From the NCBI RefSeq assembly GCF_024614185.1, contig NZ_JAHTLF010000020.1:1-64000 (forward strand): a DNA stretch of 64,000 nucleotides. Direction: 5' to 3'. The first letter of the stretch is position 1, and each line of letters opens with the position of its first letter. This document shows, in pieces, positions 17,330 through 26,012 of the stretch. Under the pieces are notes generated by a model that saw only the letters and a program-made list of their open reading frames with translations, did not search any database and was not told the DNA's origin. A program made the position numbers and the translations under genes. The DNA comes from Nocardioides carbamazepini (lineage in GTDB: Bacteria; Actinomycetota; Actinomycetes; Propionibacteriales; Nocardioidaceae).

Positions 17330-19315
17330 TTACACCGCCACCGGTGGGATGCCGCCAGCTGCCGCGCCGGCGCCGCCGGCACCTCCTGCTGCTCCCCCGC
17401 CGCCGGCGGCCGGGGTCTTGGGAGCGGCGTCAGCTCCTCCGCCGCCCTGGCCGCCTGAACCGCCGCCGGGTCCGCCGCCGGTGGGCAGCGTCGGCGGGGT
17501 GGGCGGCGCAGGAGGCGTGGGCGGGGTCGGCATCGACGAGTCCTCGTCGCTCTGGTCGCCGTTCTGCGACCCGGGGTGGGTCCCGCCGCCCTGGCCGCCG
17601 CCCTGGCCGCCGGACTGGCCACCGGACTGCCGTCCACCCAGGCCGCTGAAGTCGGGGCCGTAGGTGCTCTGGCCGACACCGGCCTGGTTGGTCTCGTCCG
17701 ACATCAGCGAGGTCGCCTTCGCGCCGGCGGAGTTGATCCAGCCCATGCCGGTCGACAGGGCCTGGCCGACCGGGCCGAAGCTGCCCAGGGGGCCCTGGGT
17801 CGACTTGCTGAACCGGTCGCCGGTCGAGGCTTCGGCGCTCTGCTCGCCTGAGGAGCGGCCGTTGGCGTCGGTGGTCGACGCAGCCGACGAGCCGCCACCT
17901 GCGCCGCCGCCGCTGAGCAGGCCCTGGAGGCCGCCCTGGATGGCCATGCCCTGGCGGAACGACGCGCCGCTGGGGGTGCCGGGGTCGACGAAGGCCAGGA
18001 GCTTGAACAGGGACAGCGGGGCGACGACGCTGATCAGGATCGTCATCACGGCCGGCAGCGCGGTGCCGAACGCCTTGGCGGTGTCCTCGGCCAGGTGGGC
18101 GGCGACTCCGTTGGCGAACTGCACGCCGATGCCCAGCACCATCACCATCAGCACCGGGGTGAACGCCGCGGCGTGGAACCAGCGCAGCGACTTCCAAAAC
18201 CAGGAGCGGGTGAACTCCGAGACCAGGCCGGCGGCCGCGAGCGGCCCGGTGGCGGTGAGCACCAGCAGGGACGCCGCGCGGGCCAGGTAGACCAGGACGT
18301 GCCCGATGGCGGCCAGCCACAGGAAGATCCCGAGGAAGGCAAGAGCGGTGGCCACGCCGGCGTCGGTGATGTCGTCGATGCCGAGTCCGCCGAGCGGGTC
18401 CCAGTCGGGCCAGGTCTGCACCTTGAGTAGCGACTTCATCAGCGCCTTGGTCAGCGCCCCGCAGGCAGCGATGATCATGACGCAGTACCCGAACCAGCAG
18501 GCGCACACCAAGACGAACTGGCCGGACCCGATGAAGGCCCGAGCGAGGCTCTTGCCCTCGCGCTTGAAGGCCGCGGCGCCGAGCTGGATCATCGCCAAGA
18601 TGACCACCAGGGCCAGCGCCAGCCACAGGGTGAAGGCGTAGACGTCCTTGCCCGGGCCGTCGGCGCTCAGGTCCGGAGTCAAGAACAGCTCGCTGAACGT
18701 GAGCACGATGCGCAGCACGAACAGGCCGGAGTTCCAGATCGCGAGCATGGCCGCGGTCCAGGCGTCGGCTGCGGCCTTGGCGATGACGTCGCCGATGGCC
18801 TCGAACGGGTTGGGGATGTCGCCCAGTCCGGGGATGCCGCCGCCGAAGAGGTCACCGACGTTCGGCAGACCGGGGATCCCGGGCAGCCCAGGGACGCCCG
18901 GAAGCCCGGGCAGTCCGCCGATGTTGCCGCAGATCGCGTCGAGGATCCCGCAGCCGTCGGGGAGCAGATCTCCCGCGCCGTCGAGCAGGTCGCTGGCACC
19001 GTCCTTCACATCGCCGGCGGCGTCCTTGCCGCAATCGATCGGGTCTTTGGCGCAGTCGACGGCGTCGCCGCCGAGGTCGCACAGGGCGTCGGGCCCCGGG
19101 CAGCCCATCTTGAGGTTGCGGGCCGGCAAAGTGCCGCTGGTCGCCACCGGGGCAACTGGAGCGAGGTGCGCTGTGCTGGCGGCTGGCTCGCTGGCCGCGG
19201 CGGCGGGAGGCTGGAGGGTCGAGGCAGCTCCGAGGATCGTGGTGAGCACCAGGAGCGCCAGGGCGGCGATGCCGAGTCGGCTCGCCCGGCGCACGGCGGT
19301 GATGACGGTGTTCAC
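17330..19315 (-). CDS. TrbL/VirB6-like polytopic T4SS channel protein
   Basis: 661 aa. A signal-like N-terminus (LALLVLTTILGA) leads to a Cys-rich stretch with four to six cysteines (about 70-130), a Gly-Pro-Leu repeat (GLPGLPGVPGLPGIPGLP), then six or so transmembrane segments between about 190 and 450. The last 200 residues are low-complexity Gly/Ser/Gln/Pro, probably cytoplasmic or extracellular and disordered. TrbL/VirB6 proteins form the inner-membrane channel core. The GTG start overlaps the stop of the upstream gene. The long glycine-rich tail is unusual for VirB6 but common in actinobacterial homologues. Confidence 0.8.
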   Translation of the reverse strand: MNTVITAVRRASRLGIAALALLVLTTILGAASTLQPPAAAASEPAASTAHLAPVAPVATSGTLPARNLKMGCPGPDALCDLGGDAVDCAKDPIDCGKDAAGDVKDGASDLLDGAGDLLPDGCGILDAICGNIGGLPGLPGVPGLPGIPGLPNVGDLFGGGIPGLGDIPNPFEAIGDVIAKAAADAWTAAMLAIWNSGLFVLRIVLTFSELFLTPDLSADGPGKDVYAFTLWLALALVVILAMIQLGAAAFKREGKSLARAFIGSGQFVLVCACWFGYCVMIIAACGALTKALMKSLLKVQTWPDWDPLGGLGIDDITDAGVATALAFLGIFLWLAAIGHVLVYLARAASLLVLTATGPLAAAGLVSEFTRSWFWKSLRWFHAAAFTPVLMVMVLGIGVQFANGVAAHLAEDTAKAFGTALPAVMTILISVVAPLSLFKLLAFVDPGTPSGASFRQGMAIQGGLQGLLSGGGAGGGSSAASTTDANGRSSGEQSAEASTGDRFSKSTQGPLGSFGPVGQALSTGMGWINSAGAKATSLMSDETNQAGVGQSTYGPDFSGLGGRQSGGQSGGQGGGQGGGTHPGSQNGDQSDEDSSMPTPPTPPAPPTPPTLPTGGGPGGGSGGQGGGGADAAPKTPAAGGGGAAGGAGGAGAAAGGIPPVAV

Positions 19316-20088
19316 TGGGGAGCTCCGTTGATCCGGATCCAGCCGGCCTTCTCAAACTCGGGGGTGCCGGGCGACACCGCCTGCGGCTGGCCCTCCGAGA
19401 CCAGGTGCTCGATGTCCGCGTCGCTGCCCTGGACCAGTCGCCAGTCACCGTCCAGCCACCGCATCAGCTGGGTGCCGGCGTAGAGGCTGTCCTTGACCTG
19501 GCCGTCGGCGGTGGTGAGGGTGAAGTAGCTGAGCAGGTTCACCGCGTAGTAGCCGGTGTCGAGCTGCTCGAGGGTGTAGGCGACCGGGGTGACGGCGTAC
19601 GACGCGGGGGCGGGCACGTCGCCCTCCTTCGCGACGCCGGCCTGCTGGCGGCGCAGCGCGATTGCGGCGCGGGAGCGCTCCTCGAAGACGGCCTTGTCCT
19701 CGGGGTTGGCGTAGAGGCGGGCGACGGTGACGGCCTGGTCGTAGTCGAACCCGAGCTGTGCCTTGGCCAGCTCGACCTGAAGCGCCACGGCGCCCAGGTC
19801 GGTGGCCGGGAATCCTGTCGGGTAGCCGTCGACCTGGTCGTCGCCGGTCGGGATCACGACGCCGTCGGCCGGTGCGGTGTCCGGTGCGACCTGCTCGACC
19901 GATGCGTTCTCGACCGTCTGGCTCGAGTTGTCCCCGCCGGTGGTGTCGGGGCCGCCGGAGTCGTCGTCGGCCCGGGTGCGAGCACCGAGCCAGACGACGG
20001 TGGCCACCATGCAGGCGATCGCCACCAGGATGCCGATGCGCACCAGGGTGGCCCGTGAGTCGTCGTTGCCGGTCGTCAGGTTCTTCAT
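19312..20088 (-). CDS. T4SS accessory single-pass membrane protein (VirB8-like candidate)
   Basis: 258 aa. One transmembrane helix at about 17-36, a low-complexity acidic linker (about 38-75), then an extracytoplasmic domain of about 170 residues with an alternating helix/strand pattern (YNA-like LLSYFTLTTADG, WLDGDWRLVQGS). This layout fits NTF2-fold VirB8/TcpC proteins, which act as assembly scaffolds. The identification is by topology and context, not by a diagnostic motif. It overlaps both neighbours (stop/start overlaps at 19312 and 20088), so the genes are translated together. Confidence 0.65.
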   Translation of the reverse strand: MKNLTTGNDDSRATLVRIGILVAIACMVATVVWLGARTRADDDSGGPDTTGGDNSSQTVENASVEQVAPDTAPADGVVIPTGDDQVDGYPTGFPATDLGAVALQVELAKAQLGFDYDQAVTVARLYANPEDKAVFEERSRAAIALRRQQAGVAKEGDVPAPASYAVTPVAYTLEQLDTGYYAVNLLSYFTLTTADGQVKDSLYAGTQLMRWLDGDWRLVQGSDADIEHLVSEGQPQAVSPGTPEFEKAGWIRINGAPQ

Positions 20089-20954
20089 CAGTGGTCCCCT
20101 TCGATGTGGTCAGGGTCAGTGGTGTCGTCGGTCGACCAGGTGCGCCAGCCGGCCTCGTGGGCCAGCTGCGTGCCGGGCCAGGTCGCGGGGGCGGGTGCGG
20201 GCGGGGCGCCGGGGGCGACCATCCAGCGGCCGCCGACCCACTGCATGCGCTCGCAGTGAGCGAAGGCGATCTGGCCTTCCTGCTTGTAGGAGGCGGTGAC
20301 CTTCATCAGCACGCAGACGGTGGTCCAGTCGGGCCCGTCGGTGCCCTTCACGAGCGCGGCGGCCGGCTCAAGGGAGACTGAGGAACTGGGGTCCTTGACC
20401 TCGCCCATTCCGGTGCTGGTCAAGAAGGCCTGGACGCTGGCGGTGATCCACCACTCCTCGGCGCGGACCCCGCCGGGCAGGGCCCAGGCGTTGTAGACCT
20501 CCGCCGCCGTCGTCAGGCTCATCGACTGAAGGACCGCGAGGTCGATCTGCGCGAGCTGCCCGATCGCGCCCTCGGGGGTGTGCGGGAACCCGGTCATCAC
20601 GAACGCCGGTCCGTTCACACCGGTGCCAGCCGGGATCTTGATGGCGGGCGCCTTGGCGCTGGTGGTCTCGGCCGGGAAGGCGGCGTTCTCGGGAACGGCC
20701 AGCATCGGCTCGGCCGCTACCTGGTCGCGGTGCACGGCACCCTGGGCCACCGTCGAGCGATCGGTCTCGCCTGTGGCGACGTCGGTGTTGGCGCTGGCTT
20801 CCTCGCCGATCCCGGCGACGGCCAGGTAGACCGCGTAGCCGAGGCCACCGAGCAGGAGCGCAGCCACGACGGCGGCGGCGACCAGGATTCCGAGCAGGCG
20901 GCGCCGGCCCCACTCCGTGGCGCCTTCGGCCTTCTTCGTGGCTGCGCGCCGCAT
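20088..20954 (-). CDS. T4SS accessory single-pass membrane protein, second VirB8/TcpC-like candidate
   Basis: 288 aa with a basic N-terminus, a transmembrane helix at about 21-46, a linker, and an extracytoplasmic domain ending in WVGGRWMVAPGAPPAP, a closing segment also typical of NTF2-like secretion proteins. The internal ATG at 20954 is chosen because codons upstream belong to the shadow of the next gene and because TGATG overlaps the upstream stop. Together with the 258-aa neighbour this gives two tandem proteins of the same topology, as in Gram-positive T4SSs with paired VirB8-like subunits. Confidence 0.65.
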   Translation of the reverse strand: MRRAATKKAEGATEWGRRRLLGILVAAAVVAALLLGGLGYAVYLAVAGIGEEASANTDVATGETDRSTVAQGAVHRDQVAAEPMLAVPENAAFPAETTSAKAPAIKIPAGTGVNGPAFVMTGFPHTPEGAIGQLAQIDLAVLQSMSLTTAAEVYNAWALPGGVRAEEWWITASVQAFLTSTGMGEVKDPSSSVSLEPAAALVKGTDGPDWTTVCVLMKVTASYKQEGQIAFAHCERMQWVGGRWMVAPGAPPAPAPATWPGTQLAHEAGWRTWSTDDTTDPDHIEGDH

Positions 20955-21247
20955 CAGATGCAGCCCTTGCCGAGGATCCCGTTGAGCATGCCGGGCAGGA
21001 CCAGGTAGGCGATCGCGCAGGCGAACACGACCACCACCGAGATCACCCCGACCTTGGAGGCGTGCGGCAGGGAGAACACGCGGCCGGCGATGATCGCGCC
21101 GATGGCGATCACGATGCCGAGGCCGAACAGGACGATGACGCCCCACAGCACGTAGCTGGTGATCTCGTTGGTGGGTCCGACGGCACCCGGCGGCGCCTTC
21201 GGGCAGACCTGGGCGGCTATCGGGAGGAGAGCGGTCATGACGTCCAT
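20954..21247 (-). CDS. Small two-helix membrane protein, VirB2/TrbC pilin-like candidate
   Basis: 97 aa with two transmembrane segments, about 30-55 (VLWGVIVLFGLGIVIAIGAI) and 66-88, joined by a short basic loop, and a C-terminal GKGC. Size, topology and position before the VirB8-like genes match VirB2-type subunits. The start at 21247 has AAAGGAAG about 10 nt upstream, the best ribosome binding site in the operon and consistent with a highly expressed structural subunit. Confidence 0.6.
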   Translation of the reverse strand: MDVMTALLPIAAQVCPKAPPGAVGPTNEITSYVLWGVIVLFGLGIVIAIGAIIAGRVFSLPHASKVGVISVVVVFACAIAYLVLPGMLNGILGKGCI

Positions 21248-21286
21248 GGGTGGACTTCCTTTCTGGGTTTGCTGACCCGGTGCGGG

Positions 21287-22141
21287 TCAGGCGCTTTCGC
21301 TGGTGTCGGTGGGTAGGTGGGCGGGCTCGAGCAGCTGACGGGCTGCCGAGATGAGGGGGGCCGGGACGGGCCGGGAGTCCAGGCCGTTGACCTCGAGCTC
21401 GCGGTCCTCGGGGATCTCCACGCACCGGTCCGCGACCAGGGCGCGGCGTACGGCGGGGCCGCCGGCGTGCTCGAGGCCCCGGGGCCACTTCTTGCGGCGC
21501 GGCCCACGCACGGCGAGGGCGATCTGCTCGGGCTGCCAGTGGTTAGCCAGCAGCTCGAGCGCGACCGAGGCGCGGCGCATCCCGGGGACGGTGGCGGTGG
21601 TGACCAGGACGATCTGGTCGGCGGTGCGGACGGCCTCGGCGAGCCAGCAGTCGGTGGCCAGCAGCTGACCGGCTTCCCAGCCGACGTCGAGGATCGTCAG
21701 CTGGGTCTCGTTCTCCGCGTCGATCGGCAGCGGGATCTCGTCGACGCCGGCGAGGACCTCGCTGGCCCGCTCGAGCAGGACGTGGTCGCGCTTGCCCTGA
21801 CGCCAGTCGGTCGGGTGAAGGCCGAGCTCGGCGGTACTTGCCGCGGCGAGACCAGAGGCGGTGACCGAGCAGCACTCGATCACCCGGACCGGGGCGGCGG
21901 CGGCCAGGCCGGCTGCCAGGGCGAGGGTGCTGGCTCCCACCGACCCGGCGCATCCGAACACGGCGATGGTGTGCTCCCCCGCGGCTGGCGACCAGTCGCC
22001 CGCGGCGGCGGTGCCGCGGCCGCGGGGTCCCTTGCCGGTGCCGGCGCCGGCGCCGGCGCGGAACTCGCCGGCGTTCACGGCGTCCCAGGCTCGCTTGAGC
22101 TCGTCGACGCCGACCGGGCGGCTCGAGGTCTGGGTGCTCAC
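21287..22141 (-). CDS. ParA/MinD-like ATPase fold with deviant Walker A, T4SS operon
   Basis: 284 aa. After a Gly/Ala-rich linker (about 28-55) comes AVFGCAGSVGASTLALAAG, the position of the ParA/MinD P-loop, but without the signature lysines of KGGVGKT. A later TILDVGWEAGQ and QIVLVTTATVPGM match switch segments of the SIMIBI fold. It may bind nucleotide weakly or not at all, and could position the secretion machine at a cell site. The GTG start overlaps the stop of the upstream small gene. No ParB partner gene is nearby, which argues against plasmid partition. Confidence 0.7.
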   Translation of the reverse strand: MSTQTSSRPVGVDELKRAWDAVNAGEFRAGAGAGTGKGPRGRGTAAAGDWSPAAGEHTIAVFGCAGSVGASTLALAAGLAAAAPVRVIECCSVTASGLAAASTAELGLHPTDWRQGKRDHVLLERASEVLAGVDEIPLPIDAENETQLTILDVGWEAGQLLATDCWLAEAVRTADQIVLVTTATVPGMRRASVALELLANHWQPEQIALAVRGPRRKKWPRGLEHAGGPAVRRALVADRCVEIPEDRELEVNGLDSRPVPAPLISAARQLLEPAHLPTDTSESA

Positions 22142-22359
22142 TTGGCCTCCCCGATACCGCCGCGGCGGAACTCGAGCGCGGCACGGACCTCAGCCGGTGT
22201 CAGGCCTGCCAGCTCTGCCTTGGCGGCCTGGACTTCGTGCAGTTGGGCGACGCAGCCGGTGAGCTGCTCGATCGCCTCGATCTCGCGGCCGGCGATCGCG
22301 AACAGCTCGGCGATCTTCTCCGGCGTCCGGCACTCGCCGTCGTCCTGGGTGTTTGTCAT
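22138..22359 (-). CDS. Small acidic hypothetical protein, first gene of the T4SS operon
   Basis: 73 aa, mostly helical (KIAELFAIAGREIEAIEQL and VQAAKAELAGLTPAEVRAAL), no membrane segment, possibly a small coiled-coil. ATG 22359 is preceded by GGAGG at 11-nt spacing, and the promoter-like motif lies directly upstream at 22378-22412. The stop overlaps the start of the ParA-like gene. I do not recognise a family; it could partner the ParA-like ATPase. Confidence 0.6.
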   Translation of the reverse strand: MTNTQDDGECRTPEKIAELFAIAGREIEAIEQLTGCVAQLHEVQAAKAELAGLTPAEVRAALEFRRGGIGEAK

Positions 22360-22377
22360 GGGCTTCACCACCTCCAG

Positions 22378-22412
22378 TCGCCTATGTGTCGTGGGGCGGT
22401 GGGAGCGATCAC
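22378..22412 (-). promoter_or_regulatory. Element-wide promoter-like motif, copy 3 (main T4SS operon)
   Basis: Read on the minus strand: TGATCGC (22411-22405), 16-nt spacer (22404-22389), CACATAGG (22388-22381), then CGA. It ends 21 nt before ATG 22359. It matches copies 1, 2 and 4 in box sequence and exact spacing. It lies between the sigma-like gene and the operon it would drive. Confidence 0.65.
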
Positions 22413-22420
22413 GGTTGCGG

Positions 22421-23374
22421 TCATTCGTCATGGCCGAACTTCCTCGGGACGGCCGCGGCGAGGGCGCGCATGCTGCGCGAGCCGTGGCGACGGACGGTTG
22501 CCTCGGACACCCCGACCCGCGGCGCGACCCGGCTGGACACCTCGTTGCTGAGCAGGCCGCCGTAGCCGCGAGCGAGGTTGCGGGTCTCGACTCGGTCGGC
22601 TTCGTCGACCAGGCACAGCAGCAGGTAGCGGTCGGCCGGGCTGATGACCTGGTTGTCGCAGGCCCACGCGAGCAGCTCGAGCAGCTCCTCGGTGGCCGAC
22701 GGCTCGTCCTGCTCTGGGCCGGCGTCGGCGAGGATCTCGGGTCGGTGGAACAGTGCGCCGGCAACGCGCTCGGTCGGCATGGCGGCGGCGCTCCACGCGC
22801 CGGCGTCGCGGTCGGCCAGGTCGCCGGACGAGAAGGACTCCACGAGGGTGGTGTTCGCCCAGGTGCGGTCGGAACGGGAGACGTAGAAGAAGTCGCCGAC
22901 CTCGCGGAGAACGCCGACGCGGGTGTTGATCAGGATGTTCGCGGCGACCTTGCGCAGCCGGCGCCACTTGAAGGTCCGGACCTCGATCCACAGCTGGGAG
23001 GCCACGAGCTCGTCGATCCGATCGACGGCCGACCAGGAGCCGGCGGCGACGGGTTGGCTGTCGCGGAAAACCTCGCGGGGAGGGAGGGTGCTCAGCCAGC
23101 CCGCGAGCCGGCACGCGCCAGGCAGCAGGCACTTGGCGAGCGCGGCCGCGGCGGCGATGTCGTCGCCGCCATCGGGAGCCGCCAGCATGGCCAGCGCCAG
23201 GAGGACCTCGTCAGAGGCTGCGCTGTCCACCGAGGGCAACCAGGCCCGCAGGTCGTCGAACTCTTCGACGACTCCCAGCCGCGGATCCGCGGCCACCCAG
23301 GCCGTCCACTTCTGGCGGGCCTGGTCGAGCAGTTCGCTGTTGTCGTCGAGGCCGAGCTGGTCTCCCACACTCAT
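22421..23374 (-). CDS. Sigma-70-like (ECF-type) regulator encoded by the element
   Basis: 317 aa. Residues about 77-160 look like sigma region 2 (LAKCLLPGACRLAGWL ... ELVASQLWIEVRTFKWRRL, then RKVAANILINTRVGVLRE). Residues about 245-310 look like region 4, with a helix-turn-helix reading RVGVSEATVRRHGSRSMRAL. This arrangement is common in sigma-like proteins of actinobacterial conjugative elements. The start at ATG 23374 has AAAGGAG 8 nt before it. It lies head-on above the T4SS operon, and four copies of a bipartite promoter-like motif occur in the element, one of them directly downstream. I infer that it recognises them. A plain transcription regulator is the alternative. Confidence 0.7.
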   Translation of the reverse strand: MSVGDQLGLDDNSELLDQARQKWTAWVAADPRLGVVEEFDDLRAWLPSVDSAASDEVLLALAMLAAPDGGDDIAAAAALAKCLLPGACRLAGWLSTLPPREVFRDSQPVAAGSWSAVDRIDELVASQLWIEVRTFKWRRLRKVAANILINTRVGVLREVGDFFYVSRSDRTWANTTLVESFSSGDLADRDAGAWSAAAMPTERVAGALFHRPEILADAGPEQDEPSATEELLELLAWACDNQVISPADRYLLLCLVDEADRVETRNLARGYGGLLSNEVSSRVAPRVGVSEATVRRHGSRSMRALAAAVPRKFGHDE

Positions 23375-23426
23375 CGCACTCGCTCCTTTCGTCCGTGTCT
23401 GTGCACGGCAGAAAGGTCGCGAGCGG

Positions 23427-23516
23427 GCGTCCCCGCATCCGTCCCCCCAAGCCCCTGATTTGGAGGGGGGACGCAGAGGGGGACGCGCGTTTGCGCAGGT
23501 CAGAGGGCGTCCCCCC
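23427..23516. repeat. Cluster of four GCGTCCCC sites, two forming a 22-bp-arm inverted repeat
   Basis: The left arm 23427-23448 (GCGTCCCC ... GTCCCCCC) pairs imperfectly with the right arm 23465-23486 (GGGGGGACG ... GGGGACGC) around a 16-nt AT-richer centre. A fourth site, GCGTCCCCCC, lies at 23507-23516. The cluster is 50-140 bp upstream of the sigma-like gene, so it could be an operator controlling it, or iterons of a replication or transfer origin. The rest of the 412-bp gap 23375-23786 holds the TTGAACAA repeat (separate entry) and otherwise no gene. Confidence 0.55.
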
Positions 23517-23581
23517 GAAAGTCGAAGAAGTTTTCGGCCCACCCCTTGCGCGGCCTCGCCCGAGTCGAGATGCAGCCAACA

Positions 23582-23605
23582 TTGAACAAACGCAAAGTTG
23601 TTCAA
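23582..23605. repeat. Perfect 8-bp inverted repeat TTGAACAA / TTGTTCAA
   Basis: TTGAACAA (23582-23589), 8-nt spacer, TTGTTCAA (23598-23605). A compact symmetric site of this size in an AT-richer patch is typical of a dimeric repressor operator. It lies about 210 bp upstream of the sigma-like gene, between it and the MerR gene. Confidence 0.4.
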
Positions 23606-23786
23606 AGAGCACCTGACCAGTCGTGAATCACCGATCAGTGTCAGCGCCTTTTTGCGCGCGAAAGACTCAGAGACGAGGTCAGCGCGTGGCTATGCCAGTC
23701 ACGTGAATGTGCGCATGACTTCGCGATCGTCAAACACTCGCCTCGCTGGGAAGCAGCGCGGGTCGGGTTGATACCGAGACGGGAAG

Positions 23787-24206
23787 TCAGTCGAGTTGAC
23801 GGTTCAGCTGGGTGATGAACTCATCAGCCATGCCGAGCTGGCGCTCGAGCTTCGTGCGGCGCTCGCCGGCGTCGGCGAGTAGCTCGACCAGGCGTTCGCG
23901 AGCTGCGGGATGCCGGTCGGTGGCGGCCGGGTCGGCCAGGACCTCGAGGTCGCGCATCGCGGCGCTCATCTGGTCGAGGGTGAATCCCAGTGGCTTCATC
24001 CGTCGAATCACGAGGATCTTCTCGACGTCGGCCTCGGTGTAGAGGCGGAAGCCTCCCTCGGTGCGTCCCGAAGGACGGAGCAACCCCACGTCATCCCAGT
24101 GCCGCAGGCTCCGCAGCGACAACTCGGTGCGAGCCGCGACCTCACCGATATGCATAACCGACGGCTCGGTCGCAGGGTCGGTCGTGGCGGTCGGCTCGCG
24201 GGTCAC
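23787..24206 (-). CDS. MerR-family transcription regulator
   Basis: 139 aa. N-terminal winged helix with the MerR hallmark HIGEVAARTELSLRSLRHWD and the RLYTEADVEKILVIRRMKPLGF segment, followed by a long dimerisation helix and a C-terminal tail lacking a large effector-binding domain. It is divergent from the SulP transporter gene, with a symmetric CCTAAC/GTTAGG site between them, so it probably controls that gene and itself. The start is taken at GTG 24206; ATG 24155 (directly at MHIGEV) is possible. The absence of an effector domain leaves the signal unknown. Confidence 0.88.
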   Translation of the reverse strand: MTREPTATTDPATEPSVMHIGEVAARTELSLRSLRHWDDVGLLRPSGRTEGGFRLYTEADVEKILVIRRMKPLGFTLDQMSAAMRDLEVLADPAATDRHPAARERLVELLADAGERRTKLERQLGMADEFITQLNRQLD

Positions 24207-24236
24207 GGGGGCTCTCTCACATCGCTGGATTTCAAC

Positions 24237-24258
24237 CCTAACGTTACGTGAGGTTAGG
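24237..24258. promoter_or_regulatory. Probable MerR operator between merR and sulP genes
   Basis: CCTAAC, 10-nt centre containing GTTACGTGAG, GTTAGG: a symmetric site of 22 bp, in the usual place for a MerR-type operator inside a long-spacer promoter. It lies 31 bp before the MerR start and 137 bp before the SulP start. Confidence 0.6.
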
Positions 24259-24394
24259 ATCAGGTCAGACTTCCGCCGGCGACGACGCCGGCACGCGCAC
24301 CCATGGTGCGCACCCCTTCCACCCAGCGCCAAGTCGTCCGGCCTGTCCTCACGCAGTGACGAGCCCGACCGCCTGCCACGAACGGAGCCCGACC

Positions 24395-25894
24395 GTGAGC
24401 ACCACCCTGTCCCACGCACCCGAACCCACGGTGCGCGCTGCCCTGCGCTCGCCGAAGCTGCTGCGCACCGAGGTGCTCGCCGGCCTGGTCGTCGCCCTGG
24501 CATTGATCCCGGAGGCGATCTCGTTCTCAATCATCGCCGGCGTCGACCCGCGCGTTGGTCTGTTCGCCTCCTTCACGATGGCGGTCGCGATCTCGTTCCT
24601 CGGCGGTCGGCCCGCGATGATCTCCGCCGCAACCGGCGCCATCGCTTTGGTGATCGCACCGGTGATGCACGACTACGGCTACGACTACCTGATCGCCACC
24701 GTGCTGCTAGGTGGTCTGATCCAGGTCGCGCTCGCCCTGGCTGGTGTCGCCAAGCTGATGCGGTTCATCCCGCGCTCGGTCATGGTCGGCTTCGTCAACG
24801 CGCTGGCGATCCTCATCTTCGAGGCCCAGATCGACCACATGCGCGACGTCCCCTGGGCGGTCTACCCGATGATCGCCGTCGGCCTGGCCGTCATCGTCGG
24901 CTTCCCCCGCGTCAACAAGATCATCCCCGCCCCGCTCGTCGCCATCGTCGCGCTCACTGCCTTCACGATCATCGCCGCGATCAACGTCCCCGACGTCGGC
25001 GACGAAGGAGACCTCCCCGACAGCCTCCCCACCTGGTTCTTCCCCGACGTCCCGTGGAACCTCGACACCCTCGAGATCATCGCGCCCTACGCGCTGGCGA
25101 TGGCCTTGGTCGGCATCCTCGAGTCGCTGCTGACCGCCAAGCTCGTCGACGACATCACCGACACCCATTCCGACAAGACCCGCGAGGCTTGGGGGCAGGG
25201 CACCGCCAACCTCATCACCGGGTTCTTCGGCGGCATGGGTGGCTGCGCGATGATCGGCCAGACGATGATCAACGTGAAGGCCTCGGGCGCCCGGACCCGC
25301 CTGTCCACGTTCCTCGCCGGCGTCTTCCTGCTCATCCTCGTCGTCGGGTTCGGTGACGTAGTCGCGCTGATCCCGATGGCCGCCCTGGTCGCGGTCATGA
25401 TCATGGTCTCGGTCGGCACCTTCGACTGGCACTCCATCCAGCCCACGACGCTTCGCCGGATGCCCAAGTCCGAGACCACCGTCATGCTCGCCACCGTCGT
25501 GGTCACGGTGCTGAGCCACAACCTCGCCATCGGCGTCGTCGTCGGCGTCCTGGTCGCCATGACCCTTTTCGCACGCCGGGTCGCCCACCTCACCGAGACC
25601 AACCGCGAGCTCGTCGAAGACGCACACGGGGCCCTCGCGGTCTACCGCGTCACCGGCGAGCTGTTCTTCGCCTCCAGCAACGACCTCTACACCCAGTTCG
25701 AGTACGTCGACGACCCCGACCGCGTCGTCATCGACCTCAGCGACTCCCACATCTGGGACGCCTCCACCGTCGCAGCGCTGGACGCGATCACCACCAAGTA
25801 CCAGCGCAAGGGCAAGACGGTCGAGATCACCGGACTCAACGAGGCCAGTGCAGAGCGTCACGGCCGACTCACCGGCGAACTGCCCTCTCACTGA
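24395..25894 (+). CDS. SulP-family anion transporter with STAS domain
   Basis: 499 aa. About ten to twelve transmembrane segments, the SulP signature region near the N-terminus (GLVVALALIPEAISFSIIAGVDP), and a C-terminal STAS domain (about 425-495; VVIDLSDSHIWDASTVAALD). SulP proteins import sulfate, bicarbonate or related anions, often sodium-coupled. The GGMGGCAMIGQTMINVKASG segment is the kind seen in bacterial bicarbonate or sulfate SulPs, but the substrate cannot be fixed. GTG 24395 was chosen because GGAG lies 8 nt upstream and the protein then starts right before the first conserved segment. Divergent MerR is the likely regulator. Confidence 0.88.
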   Translation: MSTTLSHAPEPTVRAALRSPKLLRTEVLAGLVVALALIPEAISFSIIAGVDPRVGLFASFTMAVAISFLGGRPAMISAATGAIALVIAPVMHDYGYDYLIATVLLGGLIQVALALAGVAKLMRFIPRSVMVGFVNALAILIFEAQIDHMRDVPWAVYPMIAVGLAVIVGFPRVNKIIPAPLVAIVALTAFTIIAAINVPDVGDEGDLPDSLPTWFFPDVPWNLDTLEIIAPYALAMALVGILESLLTAKLVDDITDTHSDKTREAWGQGTANLITGFFGGMGGCAMIGQTMINVKASGARTRLSTFLAGVFLLILVVGFGDVVALIPMAALVAVMIMVSVGTFDWHSIQPTTLRRMPKSETTVMLATVVVTVLSHNLAIGVVVGVLVAMTLFARRVAHLTETNRELVEDAHGALAVYRVTGELFFASSNDLYTQFEYVDDPDRVVIDLSDSHIWDASTVAALDAITTKYQRKGKTVEITGLNEASAERHGRLTGELPSH

Positions 25895-26012
25895 GCAGAC
25901 AGCGCGCAGCCCCACGCGACAGGGCCGGGCCGCGTAGCTGGCACTTTGCGCGCGCGACTCAGAATGACGCCGTTGTGCAATGCCTGCCGCGTACGCCCGC
26001 GCAATCTTGGCT

